Shown here piece after piece: positions 24,252 through 34,263 of a stretch of 64,000 nucleotides of DNA. The stretch's first letter is position 1. The number at the start of each line of letters is the position of its first letter. The DNA comes from Epsilonproteobacteria bacterium UBA4036 (GTDB taxonomy: Bacteria; Campylobacterota; Campylobacteria; Campylobacterales; Arcobacteraceae), in the NCBI GenBank assembly GCA_002382325.1, contig DGAG01000001.1, positions 61,969 to 125,968 on the forward strand. Direction: 5' to 3'. Below the pieces are notes generated by a model. The model did no database searches. It had not been told where the DNA came from and saw only the letters and a program-made list of their open reading frames with translations. Position numbers and translations under genes: made by a program.

Positions 24252-24938
24252 TTAAACAAGCAGTTGGTAACCAATGCCTTGAACGTTTTTCAAAATATCA
24301 GGAGGAAGTTTTTTTCTGAAGTTTTTAATAAACAATCGAAGGGCATTTTGAGTCATAACATGTTCATGGCTCCAGATGAGATTTTCAATCTCTTCATAGG
24401 TAATAATGCGATGTTTTTTGAGTAAAAGTTTTAAAAAGCTGGTCTCTTTTTTGGTTAAAATAAACTCTTCTTGGGGTCCTTTTATGGTGCTTCTTCCTTC
24501 ATCAAAAAGCCATTGCGGAACTAAAGTACAGATTTTTGAATTTTCAAAACTGTTAATAAAAGCTTCAAGTGCATCAATGAGTTTTTGTTCGTTGATGGGT
24601 TTGATAATGTATTTGACCAAATGCAGTTCCGTGGCTTTAAGCATATAGTCTAAGTCCGTGTGAGCAGAAAGAATAATCACACGAACTTTGGCGTTGATTT
24701 GTCGTATTTTTTCAACGAGTTCAAGCCCATTGAGTTTGGGCATTTTAATATCAGTCATAATCAAATCGGGTTTTTTTTCTACAAATATATTATACGCTTC
24801 TTCCCCGTTCTTAGCTACATAGATGGTTTTAAAAACATCTTGCAAAATTTCACAAATATTTTCTCGAATACCATCTTCATCTTCAACATACAATAAAGTA
24901 AAATTTGAGAGTTGGTCTATTAATTCTTTGCTCAACAC
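24252..24938 (-). CDS. OmpR-type response regulator of a dicarboxylate-type two-component system
   Basis: 228 residues. Receiver domain 1-125: LLYVEDEDGIRENI, phospho-acceptor in LIMTDIKMPKLNG (near 57) and lysine in VKYIIKPINEQ. The C-terminal winged helix (about 155-228) has LTKKETSFLKLLLKKHRIITYEEIENLIW and NVQGIGYQLLV. It is divergent from the sensor kinase at 25012 and next to a TRAP transporter, so it probably controls dctPQM, as DctR/DctS-type systems do in Campylobacterota. The link is by proximity. Confidence 0.87.
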   Translation of the reverse strand: MLSKELIDQLSNFTLLYVEDEDGIRENICEILQDVFKTIYVAKNGEEAYNIFVEKKPDLIMTDIKMPKLNGLELVEKIRQINAKVRVIILSAHTDLDYMLKATELHLVKYIIKPINEQKLIDALEAFINSFENSKICTLVPQWLFDEGRSTIKGPQEEFILTKKETSFLKLLLKKHRIITYEEIENLIWSHEHVMTQNALRLFIKNFRKKLPPDILKNVQGIGYQLLV

Positions 24939-25011
24939 TTTATGACTCCAAAAATTTAGTTATGTTATCATAGCAAAATAATACCTAATACAAATTTACG
25001 AACGGAATACA

Positions 25012-26571
25012 ATGAAAATTATTACCGAAAAAAATGTTGCTAAGTTTATTATCTACTTATTTATTATCATTATGTCTTTAATGGTAGCCTCTATCTCTTA
25101 CTATTATGTTCAAAATGCGTACGATGATTTTGATAAAGATATGGAACAATTTGTACAAGAGTATTACGATACGCAAAAAGAGAGCATTAAAAAAGAGGTT
25201 GAGATTGTATTGGATATTATAAAATATCATGCGTTAATTGCAACTTCTCAAACAGAAGAACCAATCAAAGCAGAAGTGGTTCGAATGCTGCATAATATCT
25301 CTTTTCAAGAGGGTAAAAGCAATTATATTTTTGTGTATGATGTTAAAAATATGCAAGGCGGCGATGAGTTTGCTGTGATGCTGGTCAATCCCAATCGCCC
25401 GGATTTACTCGGACAATATATCTCCACAAATTATCAAGATGAAAACGGAAAGCGTTTTCGAGAAGAGTTTTTAGACAACATTCGCAAAACAGGGGAGTCT
25501 TTTACTCAATATGCGTACAAAAAACCGTATGATGCGCAAGTGAAACAAAAACTCTCTTACTTTAAATATTTTGAGGAGTGGAATTGGATTGTGGCAGTGG
25601 GAATTTATTTGGATGATATTGAAAAAGACATTGAAAACAAGAAAGTTCTTTTAAAAAGTAAAGTACAAAAACGTGTGGCACAAACGATTTTTATCTTTTT
25701 AGGTTTTCTTTCTGTTGCCATTGCTTTTTCTATTTTGGTCAGTCAAAAGATTGAAGAGTTTTTTAATGAATACAAACAAACCGTACAAAAAAAATCGCAA
25801 GATTTACTTGAGTTAAATAAAAATCTTGAACGTCGAGTCAAAGAGGAGTTATCTAAAAACAGAGAAAAAGAGCAAATTTTGGTGCAAAAATCTAAGTTTA
25901 TTGCGTTAGGTGAAATGATTTCAAATATTGCTCATCAATGGCGACAACCTTTATCTGAACTCTCTTCGGTACTTATGGCAATTAAATTTAAACATTCAAT
26001 GGGAAAACTGGAGTCTGAGTTTATGCAAAAAAAGGTGAAAGAAGCAGATACCTTGATTGAGTATATGTCCCATACCATTGATGATTTTAGAAATTTCTTT
26101 ATGCCAAAAAAAGAGAAAGAGTATTTTAGTTTATATGATTCAGTGCAAAGTGTGATGAACATTTTAAGCAGTGTGTTAAAAGAGAATCATATTATTGTTA
26201 ATATCAATATTGACCATAATATTAAACTGCACACCTATTTAAATGAGTGTGAACAAGTGATTTTAAATATTATTTCTAATGCCAAAGATGTGTTAATCCA
26301 TGAAAAGATTGAAAATGCACAAATCAATATTTTTGCACTTGAAGATGAAAATGTCGTTAAACTCACCATAGAAGACAATGCAGGCGGTATCAAAGTTCGA
26401 CCCAAGTCAAAAATATTTGAACCTTATTTTACAACAAAAGATGAAGCACATGGGACAGGAATAGGGCTTTATATGTCAAAAATTATTATAGAAAAAAATA
26501 TGAAAGGCAAACTAAGAGTTAAAAATGTCAATAATGGCGCGAGATTTGAGATATTTTTTGTAAAAAATTGA
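25012..26571 (+). CDS. Cache-domain sensor histidine kinase
   Basis: 519 residues. The first membrane helix is at about 12-33; a periplasmic single-Cache-type sensor follows (about 40-210; SNYIFVYDVKNMQGGDEFAVML, NPNRPDLLGQYIS, YFKYFEEWNWIVAVGIYLDDI); the second helix is near 222-243; a coiled coil leads to the H-box GEMISNIAHQWRQPLSEL (near 300-318) and an HATPase domain (CEQVILNIISNAKDVL, DNAGGI, GTGIGLYMSKIII). Cache domains of this type bind carboxylates. With the divergent regulator and the TRAP genes it forms a likely dicarboxylate-responsive unit. Confidence 0.88.
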   Translation: MKIITEKNVAKFIIYLFIIIMSLMVASISYYYVQNAYDDFDKDMEQFVQEYYDTQKESIKKEVEIVLDIIKYHALIATSQTEEPIKAEVVRMLHNISFQEGKSNYIFVYDVKNMQGGDEFAVMLVNPNRPDLLGQYISTNYQDENGKRFREEFLDNIRKTGESFTQYAYKKPYDAQVKQKLSYFKYFEEWNWIVAVGIYLDDIEKDIENKKVLLKSKVQKRVAQTIFIFLGFLSVAIAFSILVSQKIEEFFNEYKQTVQKKSQDLLELNKNLERRVKEELSKNREKEQILVQKSKFIALGEMISNIAHQWRQPLSELSSVLMAIKFKHSMGKLESEFMQKKVKEADTLIEYMSHTIDDFRNFFMPKKEKEYFSLYDSVQSVMNILSSVLKENHIIVNINIDHNIKLHTYLNECEQVILNIISNAKDVLIHEKIENAQINIFALEDENVVKLTIEDNAGGIKVRPKSKIFEPYFTTKDEAHGTGIGLYMSKIIIEKNMKGKLRVKNVNNGARFEIFFVKN

Positions 26572-26584
26572 AAAAAGTAAAAAA

Positions 26585-26655
26585 GTGAGAGGGAAGTAAT
26601 GAGAGGTGAGAGGTGAAACTACTGCTCACCACTCACCATTTACTATTCACTATTG
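26585..26655. repeat. Heptanucleotide repeat block, two opposed arms
   Basis: From 26621 to 26655 there are five heptads of the type AC(T/C)NNT(C/T): ACTGCTC, ACCACTC, ACCATTT, ACTATTC, ACTATTG. From 26585 to 26619 the opposite strand carries the same kind of heptad (GTGAGAG, ATGAGAG, GTGAGAG). The same family occurs at 49363-49390 and 62934-62961. It fills the gap between convergent genes. Confidence 0.6.
26605..26637. terminator. Hairpin between the kinase and dctM genes
   Basis: GGTGAG-A-GGTGA (26605-26616) pairs with TCACC-A-CTCACC (26626-26637) around a 9-nt loop, one A-A mismatch. It is built from the two arms of the heptad block and lies between convergent genes, so it may stop transcription from either side. 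No strong T-tract follows. Confidence 0.45.
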
Positions 26656-26656
26656 A

Positions 26657-27940
26657 CTAACTGCCATACATTAAGTTAGGTAACCATAACGCAATTTCAG
26701 GAATATACGTTACAAGTAACAATCCTACTAAAATGGTCATTGTCCATGGGAATGCGGCGACAATAACATCTTTGATGCTCATTCCTGTTAAACCAGACGT
26801 TACAAATAAGTTCAGACCAACAGGTGGGGAAACCATCCCAAGCTCCATATTGATGGTAATAACAATACCAAAATGGATGGGGTCAATACCTAAAGCAACG
26901 GCCACAGGTAAAAGCAGTGGCACTAAAATCATAATAATCGCACTTGGCTCCATAAATGAACCGGCAACAATTAAAATAATATTCACTAACAATAAAAACA
27001 TAATTTTATCAACATTGGCTGATATAAGTGATTGTGTAATCATTTGAGGAATATTTTCAATGGTTAAAAAGTGTGCAAAAATCATGGCATTGGCAATAAT
27101 AAACATAATCATTGCGGTGGTTTTAGCTGATTCTAAAGAGACGCTAAAAAGTTCTTTGAGCTTAATGTCTTTATAGATAAATACTGAGATAAAAAATGCC
27201 CACATAGCAGCAACTGCAGCCGCTTCTGTTGGGGTAAAAATCCCACCGTAAATCCCACCAATAACAATGACGATTGTCATTAAGCCCCAAGAGGCATCTT
27301 TCATCTTTTTAAGTCTTATTTTAAATGGCTGAGGCTCTTCTCTTTTAAATCCAAGTCGAACAGCACCAATGTACGTAACAACCATCATCATAATACCTAA
27401 CATAATACCCGGGACAACCCCTGCCATAAAAAGTTTACCAATAGAGACTTCTGCGGTAACTCCGTACACGATTAATACAATTGAAGGCGGAATTAAAATT
27501 CCTAAACTTCCTGCTGTTGCAATCGTTCCTACGGCATATTTTTTAGGATATCCTGCTTGCATAATGGCACCAAACATAATCGAACCAATGGCAACAACGG
27601 TTGCAGGAGAACTTCCTGAAACAGCGGCAAAAATAATCGAGGCAAAAATAGCAGAAATAGGTAAACCACCGGGTAAATGTCCTACAATTGATTTGGCAAA
27701 CTCAATAATTCTGCTGGCGGCACTTCCTTTACTGAGCAAATTTCCTGCTAAAATAAACATCGGAATGGCCATAAGAGAGTAGTGTTCAATTTTGGTAAAC
27801 ATCATTGCAGATACTTCAATAGGAGAAATATCGGTAAATAATAATAGCGTTACAAAGGTACTTGCCCCTAAGCTAACAGCAATAGGAGTACCTAAAATGG
27901 CTAAAAGAAAAAACAGACCAAATAATACCGCTATACTCAT
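26657..27940 (-). CDS. dctM: TRAP transporter large permease DctM
   Basis: 427 residues, about 12 hydrophobic segments. Family landmarks: GSPIAVSLG-like LGTPIAVSLGAS near the start, MAIPMFILAGNLL, SGSSPATVVAIG, ATAGSLGILIPPSIVLIVYG, IYGGIFTPTEAAAVA and GMVSPPVGLNLFV. It forms the sodium-dependent import channel with DctQ and receives substrate from DctP. It overlaps dctQ by 4 nt. Substrate is probably a C4-dicarboxylate or similar organic acid. Confidence 0.93.
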   Translation of the reverse strand: MSIAVLFGLFFLLAILGTPIAVSLGASTFVTLLLFTDISPIEVSAMMFTKIEHYSLMAIPMFILAGNLLSKGSAASRIIEFAKSIVGHLPGGLPISAIFASIIFAAVSGSSPATVVAIGSIMFGAIMQAGYPKKYAVGTIATAGSLGILIPPSIVLIVYGVTAEVSIGKLFMAGVVPGIMLGIMMMVVTYIGAVRLGFKREEPQPFKIRLKKMKDASWGLMTIVIVIGGIYGGIFTPTEAAAVAAMWAFFISVFIYKDIKLKELFSVSLESAKTTAMIMFIIANAMIFAHFLTIENIPQMITQSLISANVDKIMFLLLVNIILIVAGSFMEPSAIIMILVPLLLPVAVALGIDPIHFGIVITINMELGMVSPPVGLNLFVTSGLTGMSIKDVIVAAFPWTMTILVGLLLVTYIPEIALWLPNLMYGS

Positions 27941-28551
27941 AACATTCCTCCTGTTTTCTTATGCGTTTCTTTAACTAGGGTATCTAACTCTTCAGGAGAT
28001 TTTTTAAATTTATTTTCACCGGCAACACCCATACTGGCAATAATCATTTCAACTTCACTTTCACCTAATACTTCAGCATGAGGCGTTTTAATGATGTGAA
28101 CAATTTTTTCAGCAACTCGATATGCTGCAAGAAAAAAGGCAATAGGGATAACTAAATAAGGTATCCACATTGGAATAGCTAAATCAATTGACATCTCTTC
28201 AAGTTCTATTACAAGTTCTAAGTATTGGTATCCGAAAAATGAAATGGCTGATAAAAATATTAATGTGACAACATGAGAAATTAAAAGCATTATTTTGGCT
28301 AATTGTGAAGGAACAAGGGTTAAAACTATATCAATGGCAATGTGCGCATCTTTTTTGAAGCAATACGCTGCTCCAAAAAAGGCACTCCACACAAATAAAA
28401 ATATAGTCAGTTCAGTTGCCCACGTTAATGAGGCGTCGAAAACATATCGTGCAACAACATTAACAAATGACAGGGCAACTCCTGCAGTAATACCAAGTAC
28501 AGCAATAGACTGATTGATAAAACCTACGAATTTATTTAAAAATGAAAACAT
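27937..28551 (-). CDS. dctQ: TRAP transporter small permease DctQ
   Basis: 204 residues, four hydrophobic helices in the first 160 (around 12-32, 45-65, 88-110, 130-150), with the DctQ signatures ARYVFDASLTWATELTIFLFVW and GAAYCFKKDAHIAIDIV. The C-terminal 45 residues form a charged cytoplasmic tail, longer than in minimal DctQ proteins. It lies between dctP and dctM. Confidence 0.92.
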   Translation of the reverse strand: MFSFLNKFVGFINQSIAVLGITAGVALSFVNVVARYVFDASLTWATELTIFLFVWSAFFGAAYCFKKDAHIAIDIVLTLVPSQLAKIMLLISHVVTLIFLSAISFFGYQYLELVIELEEMSIDLAIPMWIPYLVIPIAFFLAAYRVAEKIVHIIKTPHAEVLGESEVEMIIASMGVAGENKFKKSPEELDTLVKETHKKTGGML

Positions 28552-28561
28552 GGACTTCTCG

Positions 28562-29557
28562 TTATTTGGTATTAATGGTTTCTTTAATTAACTCTTCACC
28601 CACAACATCTTCGTCATAAAACATTGGGTAGATAACTTCAACTTTTTTTCTCCAAGCATCTTTTTGTGCCTCAGTTAAGGTGTGAATCTCTAATTTACCA
28701 GTTGTTTTTGCATACTCTTTAATTAAGTTTAATTGCTCAACATCTAACTCTAAAGACCATTGTCTCTCTTTCGCTGTTGCTTCTTTCATCGCTTGTCTTA
28801 CATTGTCTTTTAAATCTTGTGGTAATTTTTTCCAAAATTTAGGACTCATTACAACTAAGTATCCTAAGTAACCATGGTCAGAAAGCGTTAAGTGACTTTG
28901 AACTTCATGGAATTTTTTAGTGTAAATGTTAGAAATTGGATTTTCAGCTGCATCAATTACCCCTTGTTGTAAACCAGAGTAAACTTCTGAAAATGCCATA
29001 ACTTGTGGGTTTCCACCAACGGCTTTGATTTGCTCTTCTAATACTTTAGAACTCATGATTCTGAATTTTTGACCTTCAGCATCTTCTGGATTAATAATGG
29101 CTTTTTTAGAGCTTGAGAAGTGTTTAAATCCTGCATCCCAATAATCAAGAGCGATAAATCCTTTTTTCTCAACCAATGCTTTAAGTTTTTCTCCTACAAC
29201 ACCATCTTGAACTTTATGTAAGTGGTCAACATCTCTGAATAAAAAAGGTAAGTCAAAAAGTGCCAATTGAGGAATGATTTTACCAAATTTTGAGAAACTT
29301 GGAGCTCCCATTTGAACGGTATCTAACTTAAGTGCTTTTAAAACCGTATCATCGTTATATAATTGTGAAGAAGGATAGACTTGAACATCAATTCTTCCTT
29401 TTGATAACTCTTCAAGTCGTGTTTCAAAATATCTTGCGGCTTGACCTTTTGGTGTATTGTCACTTACTACGTGTGAAAACTTTAATGTAAATTCTGCTGC
29501 CCAACCTGACGAGGCTAACATCGCTGCTGCAACAGCTCCTAGTACTAATTTTTTCAT
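28562..29557 (-). CDS. dctP: TRAP transporter solute-binding protein DctP
   Basis: 331 residues with a signal peptide (about 1-20, cleavage after SGWA). The mature part follows the DctP family: FTLKFSHVVSDNTPKGQAAR, ELSKGRIDVQVYPSSQLYND, the conserved arginine region GQKFRIMSSKVLEEQ that binds the substrate carboxylate, and NPISNIYTKKFHEVQ. It is a periplasmic carboxylate-binding protein. The first gene of dctPQM, and AAAGGAGAAA precedes the ATG. Confidence 0.94.
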   Translation of the reverse strand: MKKLVLGAVAAAMLASSGWAAEFTLKFSHVVSDNTPKGQAARYFETRLEELSKGRIDVQVYPSSQLYNDDTVLKALKLDTVQMGAPSFSKFGKIIPQLALFDLPFLFRDVDHLHKVQDGVVGEKLKALVEKKGFIALDYWDAGFKHFSSSKKAIINPEDAEGQKFRIMSSKVLEEQIKAVGGNPQVMAFSEVYSGLQQGVIDAAENPISNIYTKKFHEVQSHLTLSDHGYLGYLVVMSPKFWKKLPQDLKDNVRQAMKEATAKERQWSLELDVEQLNLIKEYAKTTGKLEIHTLTEAQKDAWRKKVEVIYPMFYDEDVVGEELIKETINTK

Positions 29558-29712
29558 ATTTTCTCCTTTGAATTTTTTTGGGTTTAAAAAATTATAATGG
29601 AAAGTTATGTAGCAATTGTGTATAAAAAATAAATTTTTGAAATTTATTTACAATTTTGAAAAGGGTGTTTCATAAATGTCAATAAAAGATTTCATTAATT
29701 TTTTTTAACCAT

Positions 29713-29718
29713 TATAAT
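29713..29718 (+). promoter_or_regulatory. Putative -10 box for gltBD
   Basis: TATAAT in the 265-bp gap between the divergent dctP and gltB genes, about 105 nt before the gltB start. A second TATAAT-like box on the minus strand (29596-29591) is suitably placed for dctP. No sigma-54 motif or clear operator is seen in the gap. Confidence 0.4.
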
Positions 29719-29822
29719 GAGTAGTGTATCCAACGCCTTATGGCTCTTTTAACCAATATTTAATCAAAAATTAGATATTATCTGCTACTTTTTGACCTAG
29801 TAAACAAATTATAAAAAGGAAA

Positions 29823-32800
29823 ATGATGGGTTGTAATTTAGATTTATTAACTTCTTTCAAAGATAACTGTGGCTTTGGTTTAGTCGCACATCTTAAGAAC
29901 AAACCTTGTCATTCAAACTTAGAAGATGCGATAACTTCATTAGAGAGAATGATGCATAGAGGTGCAGTTGCTGCTGATGGAAAAACAGGCGATGGAAGTG
30001 GTTTACTTTTATCAATGCCTGACTTTTTTATGAGAAAAGTAGCACATGAAAATGGTATTGATTTACCTAAAAAATATGCCGTTGCTATGATTTTTGCAAA
30101 AGAAGTCGATGAGATAAAAATATTCAGAAAATTTTGTGAAAAAAATGACTTAAAAGTGGTGTTAACTCGAGAAGTTCCCGTTGATACAGAAGCATTAGGG
30201 ATACAAGCTTTAGAGAGTTTACCAATGATTACTCAAGTTTTTGTTATTCCCAATGCGTTGATGTCGTCAAAACGATTTGATGCCATGTTGTATTTAACGC
30301 GAAAAGAGTGTGAACATAAACTTATTGACCATAAAGATTTTTATATTCCTTCGTTCTCATCGAAAGTGATTTCCTATAAAGGCTTAATAATGCCTACGCA
30401 TATTAAACACTTTTATAAAGATTTAAGAGATGAAGATTTTAAAATATCATTTGCCTTGTTTCACCAACGTTTTTCAACCAATACGCTTCCTCAATGGAAA
30501 TTAGCACAACCCTTTAGAGCCATTGCACATAACGGTGAAATTAACTCAATTGATGCCAATCGATTTAATGTCAAAGTCAAATCAGAACAACTTCAATCAG
30601 AAGTCTTTACACAAAAAGAGTTGGAAAGACTGCTTCCCATTTTACAAGAAAATGTTTCAGACTCGGCTTCTTTGGATAACTTGTTTGAGTTTATGATTGT
30701 CAATGGAGTTGACTTTTTTAAAGCGGCACGTGGACTTATCCCTGCTCCTTGGCAAAATGCACCACATATGGATTCTGATTTAAGAGCCTTTTATGAATAT
30801 ACATCAACAGCAATGGAAGCTTGGGATGGACCAGCGGCTGTTTCATTAACTGATGGACGACACATTGGATGTTTGATTGACAGAAACGGGTTAAGACCAT
30901 CCAAATATGTCATAACTAAACAAGATAAATTGTATATTACTTCTGAGTATGGAACATTGGATTTAAATGAAGAAGATATTATTGAAAGAGGTCGATTGCA
31001 ATCAGGACAAATGATTGGATTGGATTTAAAACACGGTCAAGTTTTAAAAGAAGAAGACATCAATAATTATCTGAAATCAGCGCAAAAATACACCGAATGG
31101 CTCAATAAAGATATGCAATATCTTCAAGAGTTTATCGATGAATCATTCATGAATACTAAAGAGTATAAAATTGAAGAATTAGAGAAAAAACAAAAGCTGT
31201 TTAATATCACCTATGAAGTCATTGATCAAGTGATTGAACCCATGGCAAAAGATGGAAAAGAACCCGTTGGATCAATGGGAGATGATACTCCATTGGCGGC
31301 ATTTTCTACAGTAAACAGAAACTTTACTGACTTTTTCAGACAAAAATTTGCTCAAGTTACTAATCCCCCAATTGACCCGTACCGAGAAAAATTGGTGATG
31401 TCTTTAGAGACAGGATTTGGACAAGTACATAATATTTTAGATGAAAAACCAGAATATGCAAGACGATTAAAATCATCTAGCCCAATTTTAATGCAAGAGA
31501 AATTTGAAGTATTAAAATCATTTGGTGATGAGAGAAATCCACGATTTGAAGAGTATTACAGAAACAGAACGTTCTCTACAACGTTTACTTCAAATTTAAA
31601 AGAGTCGTTGCAAAAACTCTCAAACAGTATCATTGAAGCCGTAAGTAAAGATAACATTACTATTGTAATTTTAGACGATCGAGCCATCAATGAAAAATGT
31701 AAACTTATCCCGATGGCAATGGCAGTAGGACATGTTAATCAAGCTCTTTTAAAAGCAGGGATTCGACACAATGCTTCACTTGTTTGCGTAACAGGAGAAG
31801 TGTATGATCCCCATATGGCGGCAGTATTAATTGGATTTGGATGTACGGCTATTTATCCTTATATGATGTACGCTACTACCGTGGCATTTTACAAACGAAA
31901 AGAGATCTCTAAATTTGAGATGCAACGGGTATTAAAAAATACTCAAAAAGCGCTCAATGCAGGTATTTTAAAAATTATGTCAAAAATGGGTATTGCAACC
32001 ATTGCTTCATATCGAAATTCGGCATTATTTGATATTTTAGGATTGCATGATGACATTGTTGAAGAGTGTTTTAAAGGGGCTCACAGCGATTTAAGTGGAT
32101 TAACCTATGAAGACATTGAAAAACGAATTGAAAAGGCACATTTCAACGCATTTTTTGATAAGAAACATATGTTTCCTTTAGATATGGGTGGATTTTACAA
32201 ATACATTGATGGGGGAGAATATCACGATTATGGTCCTGCCATTACTCGAGCAATGCACAATAAACAAGCCGTTGAAAAAGAAGATATTACGGACTTTACC
32301 GGATTAAAAAATTTAATTGAAACTCGAGATAAAAAGTTTATTCGAGATTTCTTTGAGTTTAACTCAGACAAAGATGCCATTGATATCAGTGAAGTTGAAA
32401 CAAAAGAAGAAATTTTCAAACGATTTGCAACGGCTGCGATGTCATGTGGATCAATTTCACCTGAAGCGCATGAAGCTATGGCAATTGCTATGAATACCAT
32501 TGGTGGTATGAGTAACTCAGGTGAAGGGGGAGAAGACTCTAAACGATATGGTACGATTAAAAACTCAAAAATCAAACAAGTGGCGTCGGGAAGATTTGGA
32601 GTAACTCCTGAATATTTAAGAAGTGCTACTGAGATTCAAATTAAAGTGGCACAAGGGGCAAAACCTGGTGAGGGAGGACAACTCCCAGGACATAAGGTTA
32701 CGCCACTTATTGCAACATTGCGGCATACTGTACCAGGTGTTACCCTAATTTCACCACCACCGCACCATGATATTTATTCAATTGAAGATTTAGCACAATT

Positions 32801-34262
32801 GATTTTTGACTTAAAACAAATCAATCCAGAAGCTAAAATCACGGTTAAACTGGTATCGACTATTGGTGTAGGAACCATTGCTGCTGGTGTGGCAAAAGCG
32901 TATGCGGATAGAATTGTTATTTCAGGAAGCGATGGGGGAACAGGAGCGGCTCCTTTAACTTCAATCAAACATACAGGGAACCCTTGGGAACTGGGACTTT
33001 CTGAAGCACACAATGCGTTAAAAGCAAACCACTTAAGAGAGTTTGTTCATGTTCAAACAGACGGGGGATTAAAAACAGGTCTTGATGTTATTAAAGCTGC
33101 CATGTTAGGAGCTGAATCATACGCATTTGGAACGGCTGCTTTAACACTTTTAGGATGTAAAATTTTAAGAATTTGTCATACCAATAAGTGTTCAGTGGGT
33201 GTGGCAACACAAGATGAGTTTTTACGAGAGCATTTTACTGGAACGGTGGAACGACTTATCTCTTATTTTGACTTTTTAGCGCAAGATGTACGAGAAATTT
33301 TGGCAACTTTGGGATATCGACGAATTGAAGATATTGTTGGACGAAGTGATTTACTTAAAGTCATTGACGATGAGTTTGCTCATAAATTTGACTTTAGTAA
33401 TGTATTGCGACGAATCAATGGTATAGATACCTGCCAAAAAGAGAGTAATATTCCTTTTGATGACAATAAATTTGAAAAAGCTTTACTTAAAAAAGTACAC
33501 AGAACCATTGAAAAACCAAACAGTCCTATTAAAATCAATGAAACCATAAGAAACGTTAATCGAAGTTTTGGAACGCTCATTTCAGGTGAAATTGCTAAAT
33601 ATTATGGCGATAAAGGGTTACCGGATAATTCAATTATTTTTAACCTTAATGGAATTGCAGGACAATCTTTTGGCGCATTTTTGTCAAAAGGGATGAACTT
33701 ATACCTTAGTGGTTCAGGAAATGACTATGTGGGTAAAGGAATGAATGGCGGTAAAATCATCATTAATCCAATGCACCAAGGTGAAAAATTTGGTGGAGCA
33801 GGAAATACCTGTTTGTATGGAGCTACGGGTGGAAAACTCTATGTTCGTGCAGCAGTAGGTGAGCGTTTTGCTGTTAGAAACTCAGGAGCAACTGCTGTGG
33901 TTGAAGGAACAGGAGATAACGCGTGTGAGTATATGACAGGTGGTATTGTTGCTATTTTAGGTAAAACGGGCGTGAACTTTGGTGCAGGTATGACGGGTGG
34001 TTTAGCTTTTGTTTATGATGAAGATAAAATCTTTGTGGATAAAATGAACCAAGAACTCATAGAAGCCGTACGAATTGACACCGATGATACGGAAAGAGAA
34101 AGACTTTTCTTAAAACGATTATTAATTGATTATGTTAATGAAACAGAAAGCGAAAAAGCCGTACAAATACTAGAGAATTATAGATCAGAAATTAGAAACT
34201 TCTGGATGGTAAAACCTAAAAATATGACAGTGTTACCTCTTAATCCAGAGCAGGGAGATTAA
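29823..34262 (+). CDS. gltB: Glutamate synthase large subunit GltB
   Basis: 1479 residues, full length. After a short propeptide the amidotransferase nucleophile is C16 (NCGFGLVAHLKN). The central and FMN-binding synthase domains follow (GEGGEDSKRYG, KPGEGGQLPGHKV, SPPPHHDIYSIEDLAQLI, SGSDGGTGAAPL), with 3Fe-4S cysteines in CHTNKCSVGVATQ and the C-terminal beta-helix rich in glycine repeats (GAGNTCLYGATGG). It converts glutamine and 2-oxoglutarate to two glutamates with electrons from GltD. GltD is encoded 1 nt downstream. Confidence 0.97.
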   Translation: MMGCNLDLLTSFKDNCGFGLVAHLKNKPCHSNLEDAITSLERMMHRGAVAADGKTGDGSGLLLSMPDFFMRKVAHENGIDLPKKYAVAMIFAKEVDEIKIFRKFCEKNDLKVVLTREVPVDTEALGIQALESLPMITQVFVIPNALMSSKRFDAMLYLTRKECEHKLIDHKDFYIPSFSSKVISYKGLIMPTHIKHFYKDLRDEDFKISFALFHQRFSTNTLPQWKLAQPFRAIAHNGEINSIDANRFNVKVKSEQLQSEVFTQKELERLLPILQENVSDSASLDNLFEFMIVNGVDFFKAARGLIPAPWQNAPHMDSDLRAFYEYTSTAMEAWDGPAAVSLTDGRHIGCLIDRNGLRPSKYVITKQDKLYITSEYGTLDLNEEDIIERGRLQSGQMIGLDLKHGQVLKEEDINNYLKSAQKYTEWLNKDMQYLQEFIDESFMNTKEYKIEELEKKQKLFNITYEVIDQVIEPMAKDGKEPVGSMGDDTPLAAFSTVNRNFTDFFRQKFAQVTNPPIDPYREKLVMSLETGFGQVHNILDEKPEYARRLKSSSPILMQEKFEVLKSFGDERNPRFEEYYRNRTFSTTFTSNLKESLQKLSNSIIEAVSKDNITIVILDDRAINEKCKLIPMAMAVGHVNQALLKAGIRHNASLVCVTGEVYDPHMAAVLIGFGCTAIYPYMMYATTVAFYKRKEISKFEMQRVLKNTQKALNAGILKIMSKMGIATIASYRNSALFDILGLHDDIVEECFKGAHSDLSGLTYEDIEKRIEKAHFNAFFDKKHMFPLDMGGFYKYIDGGEYHDYGPAITRAMHNKQAVEKEDITDFTGLKNLIETRDKKFIRDFFEFNSDKDAIDISEVETKEEIFKRFATAAMSCGSISPEAHEAMAIAMNTIGGMSNSGEGGEDSKRYGTIKNSKIKQVASGRFGVTPEYLRSATEIQIKVAQGAKPGEGGQLPGHKVTPLIATLRHTVPGVTLISPPPHHDIYSIEDLAQLIFDLKQINPEAKITVKLVSTIGVGTIAAGVAKAYADRIVISGSDGGTGAAPLTSIKHTGNPWELGLSEAHNALKANHLREFVHVQTDGGLKTGLDVIKAAMLGAESYAFGTAALTLLGCKILRICHTNKCSVGVATQDEFLREHFTGTVERLISYFDFLAQDVREILATLGYRRIEDIVGRSDLLKVIDDEFAHKFDFSNVLRRINGIDTCQKESNIPFDDNKFEKALLKKVHRTIEKPNSPIKINETIRNVNRSFGTLISGEIAKYYGDKGLPDNSIIFNLNGIAGQSFGAFLSKGMNLYLSGSGNDYVGKGMNGGKIIINPMHQGEKFGGAGNTCLYGATGGKLYVRAAVGERFAVRNSGATAVVEGTGDNACEYMTGGIVAILGKTGVNFGAGMTGGLAFVYDEDKIFVDKMNQELIEAVRIDTDDTERERLFLKRLLIDYVNETESEKAVQILENYRSEIRNFWMVKPKNMTVLPLNPEQGD

Positions 34263-34263
34263 A

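Noticed and set aside
27369..27782. A 137-codon open frame opposite dctM
   Set aside because: A shadow of the membrane-protein codons; no ribosome-binding site or domain.
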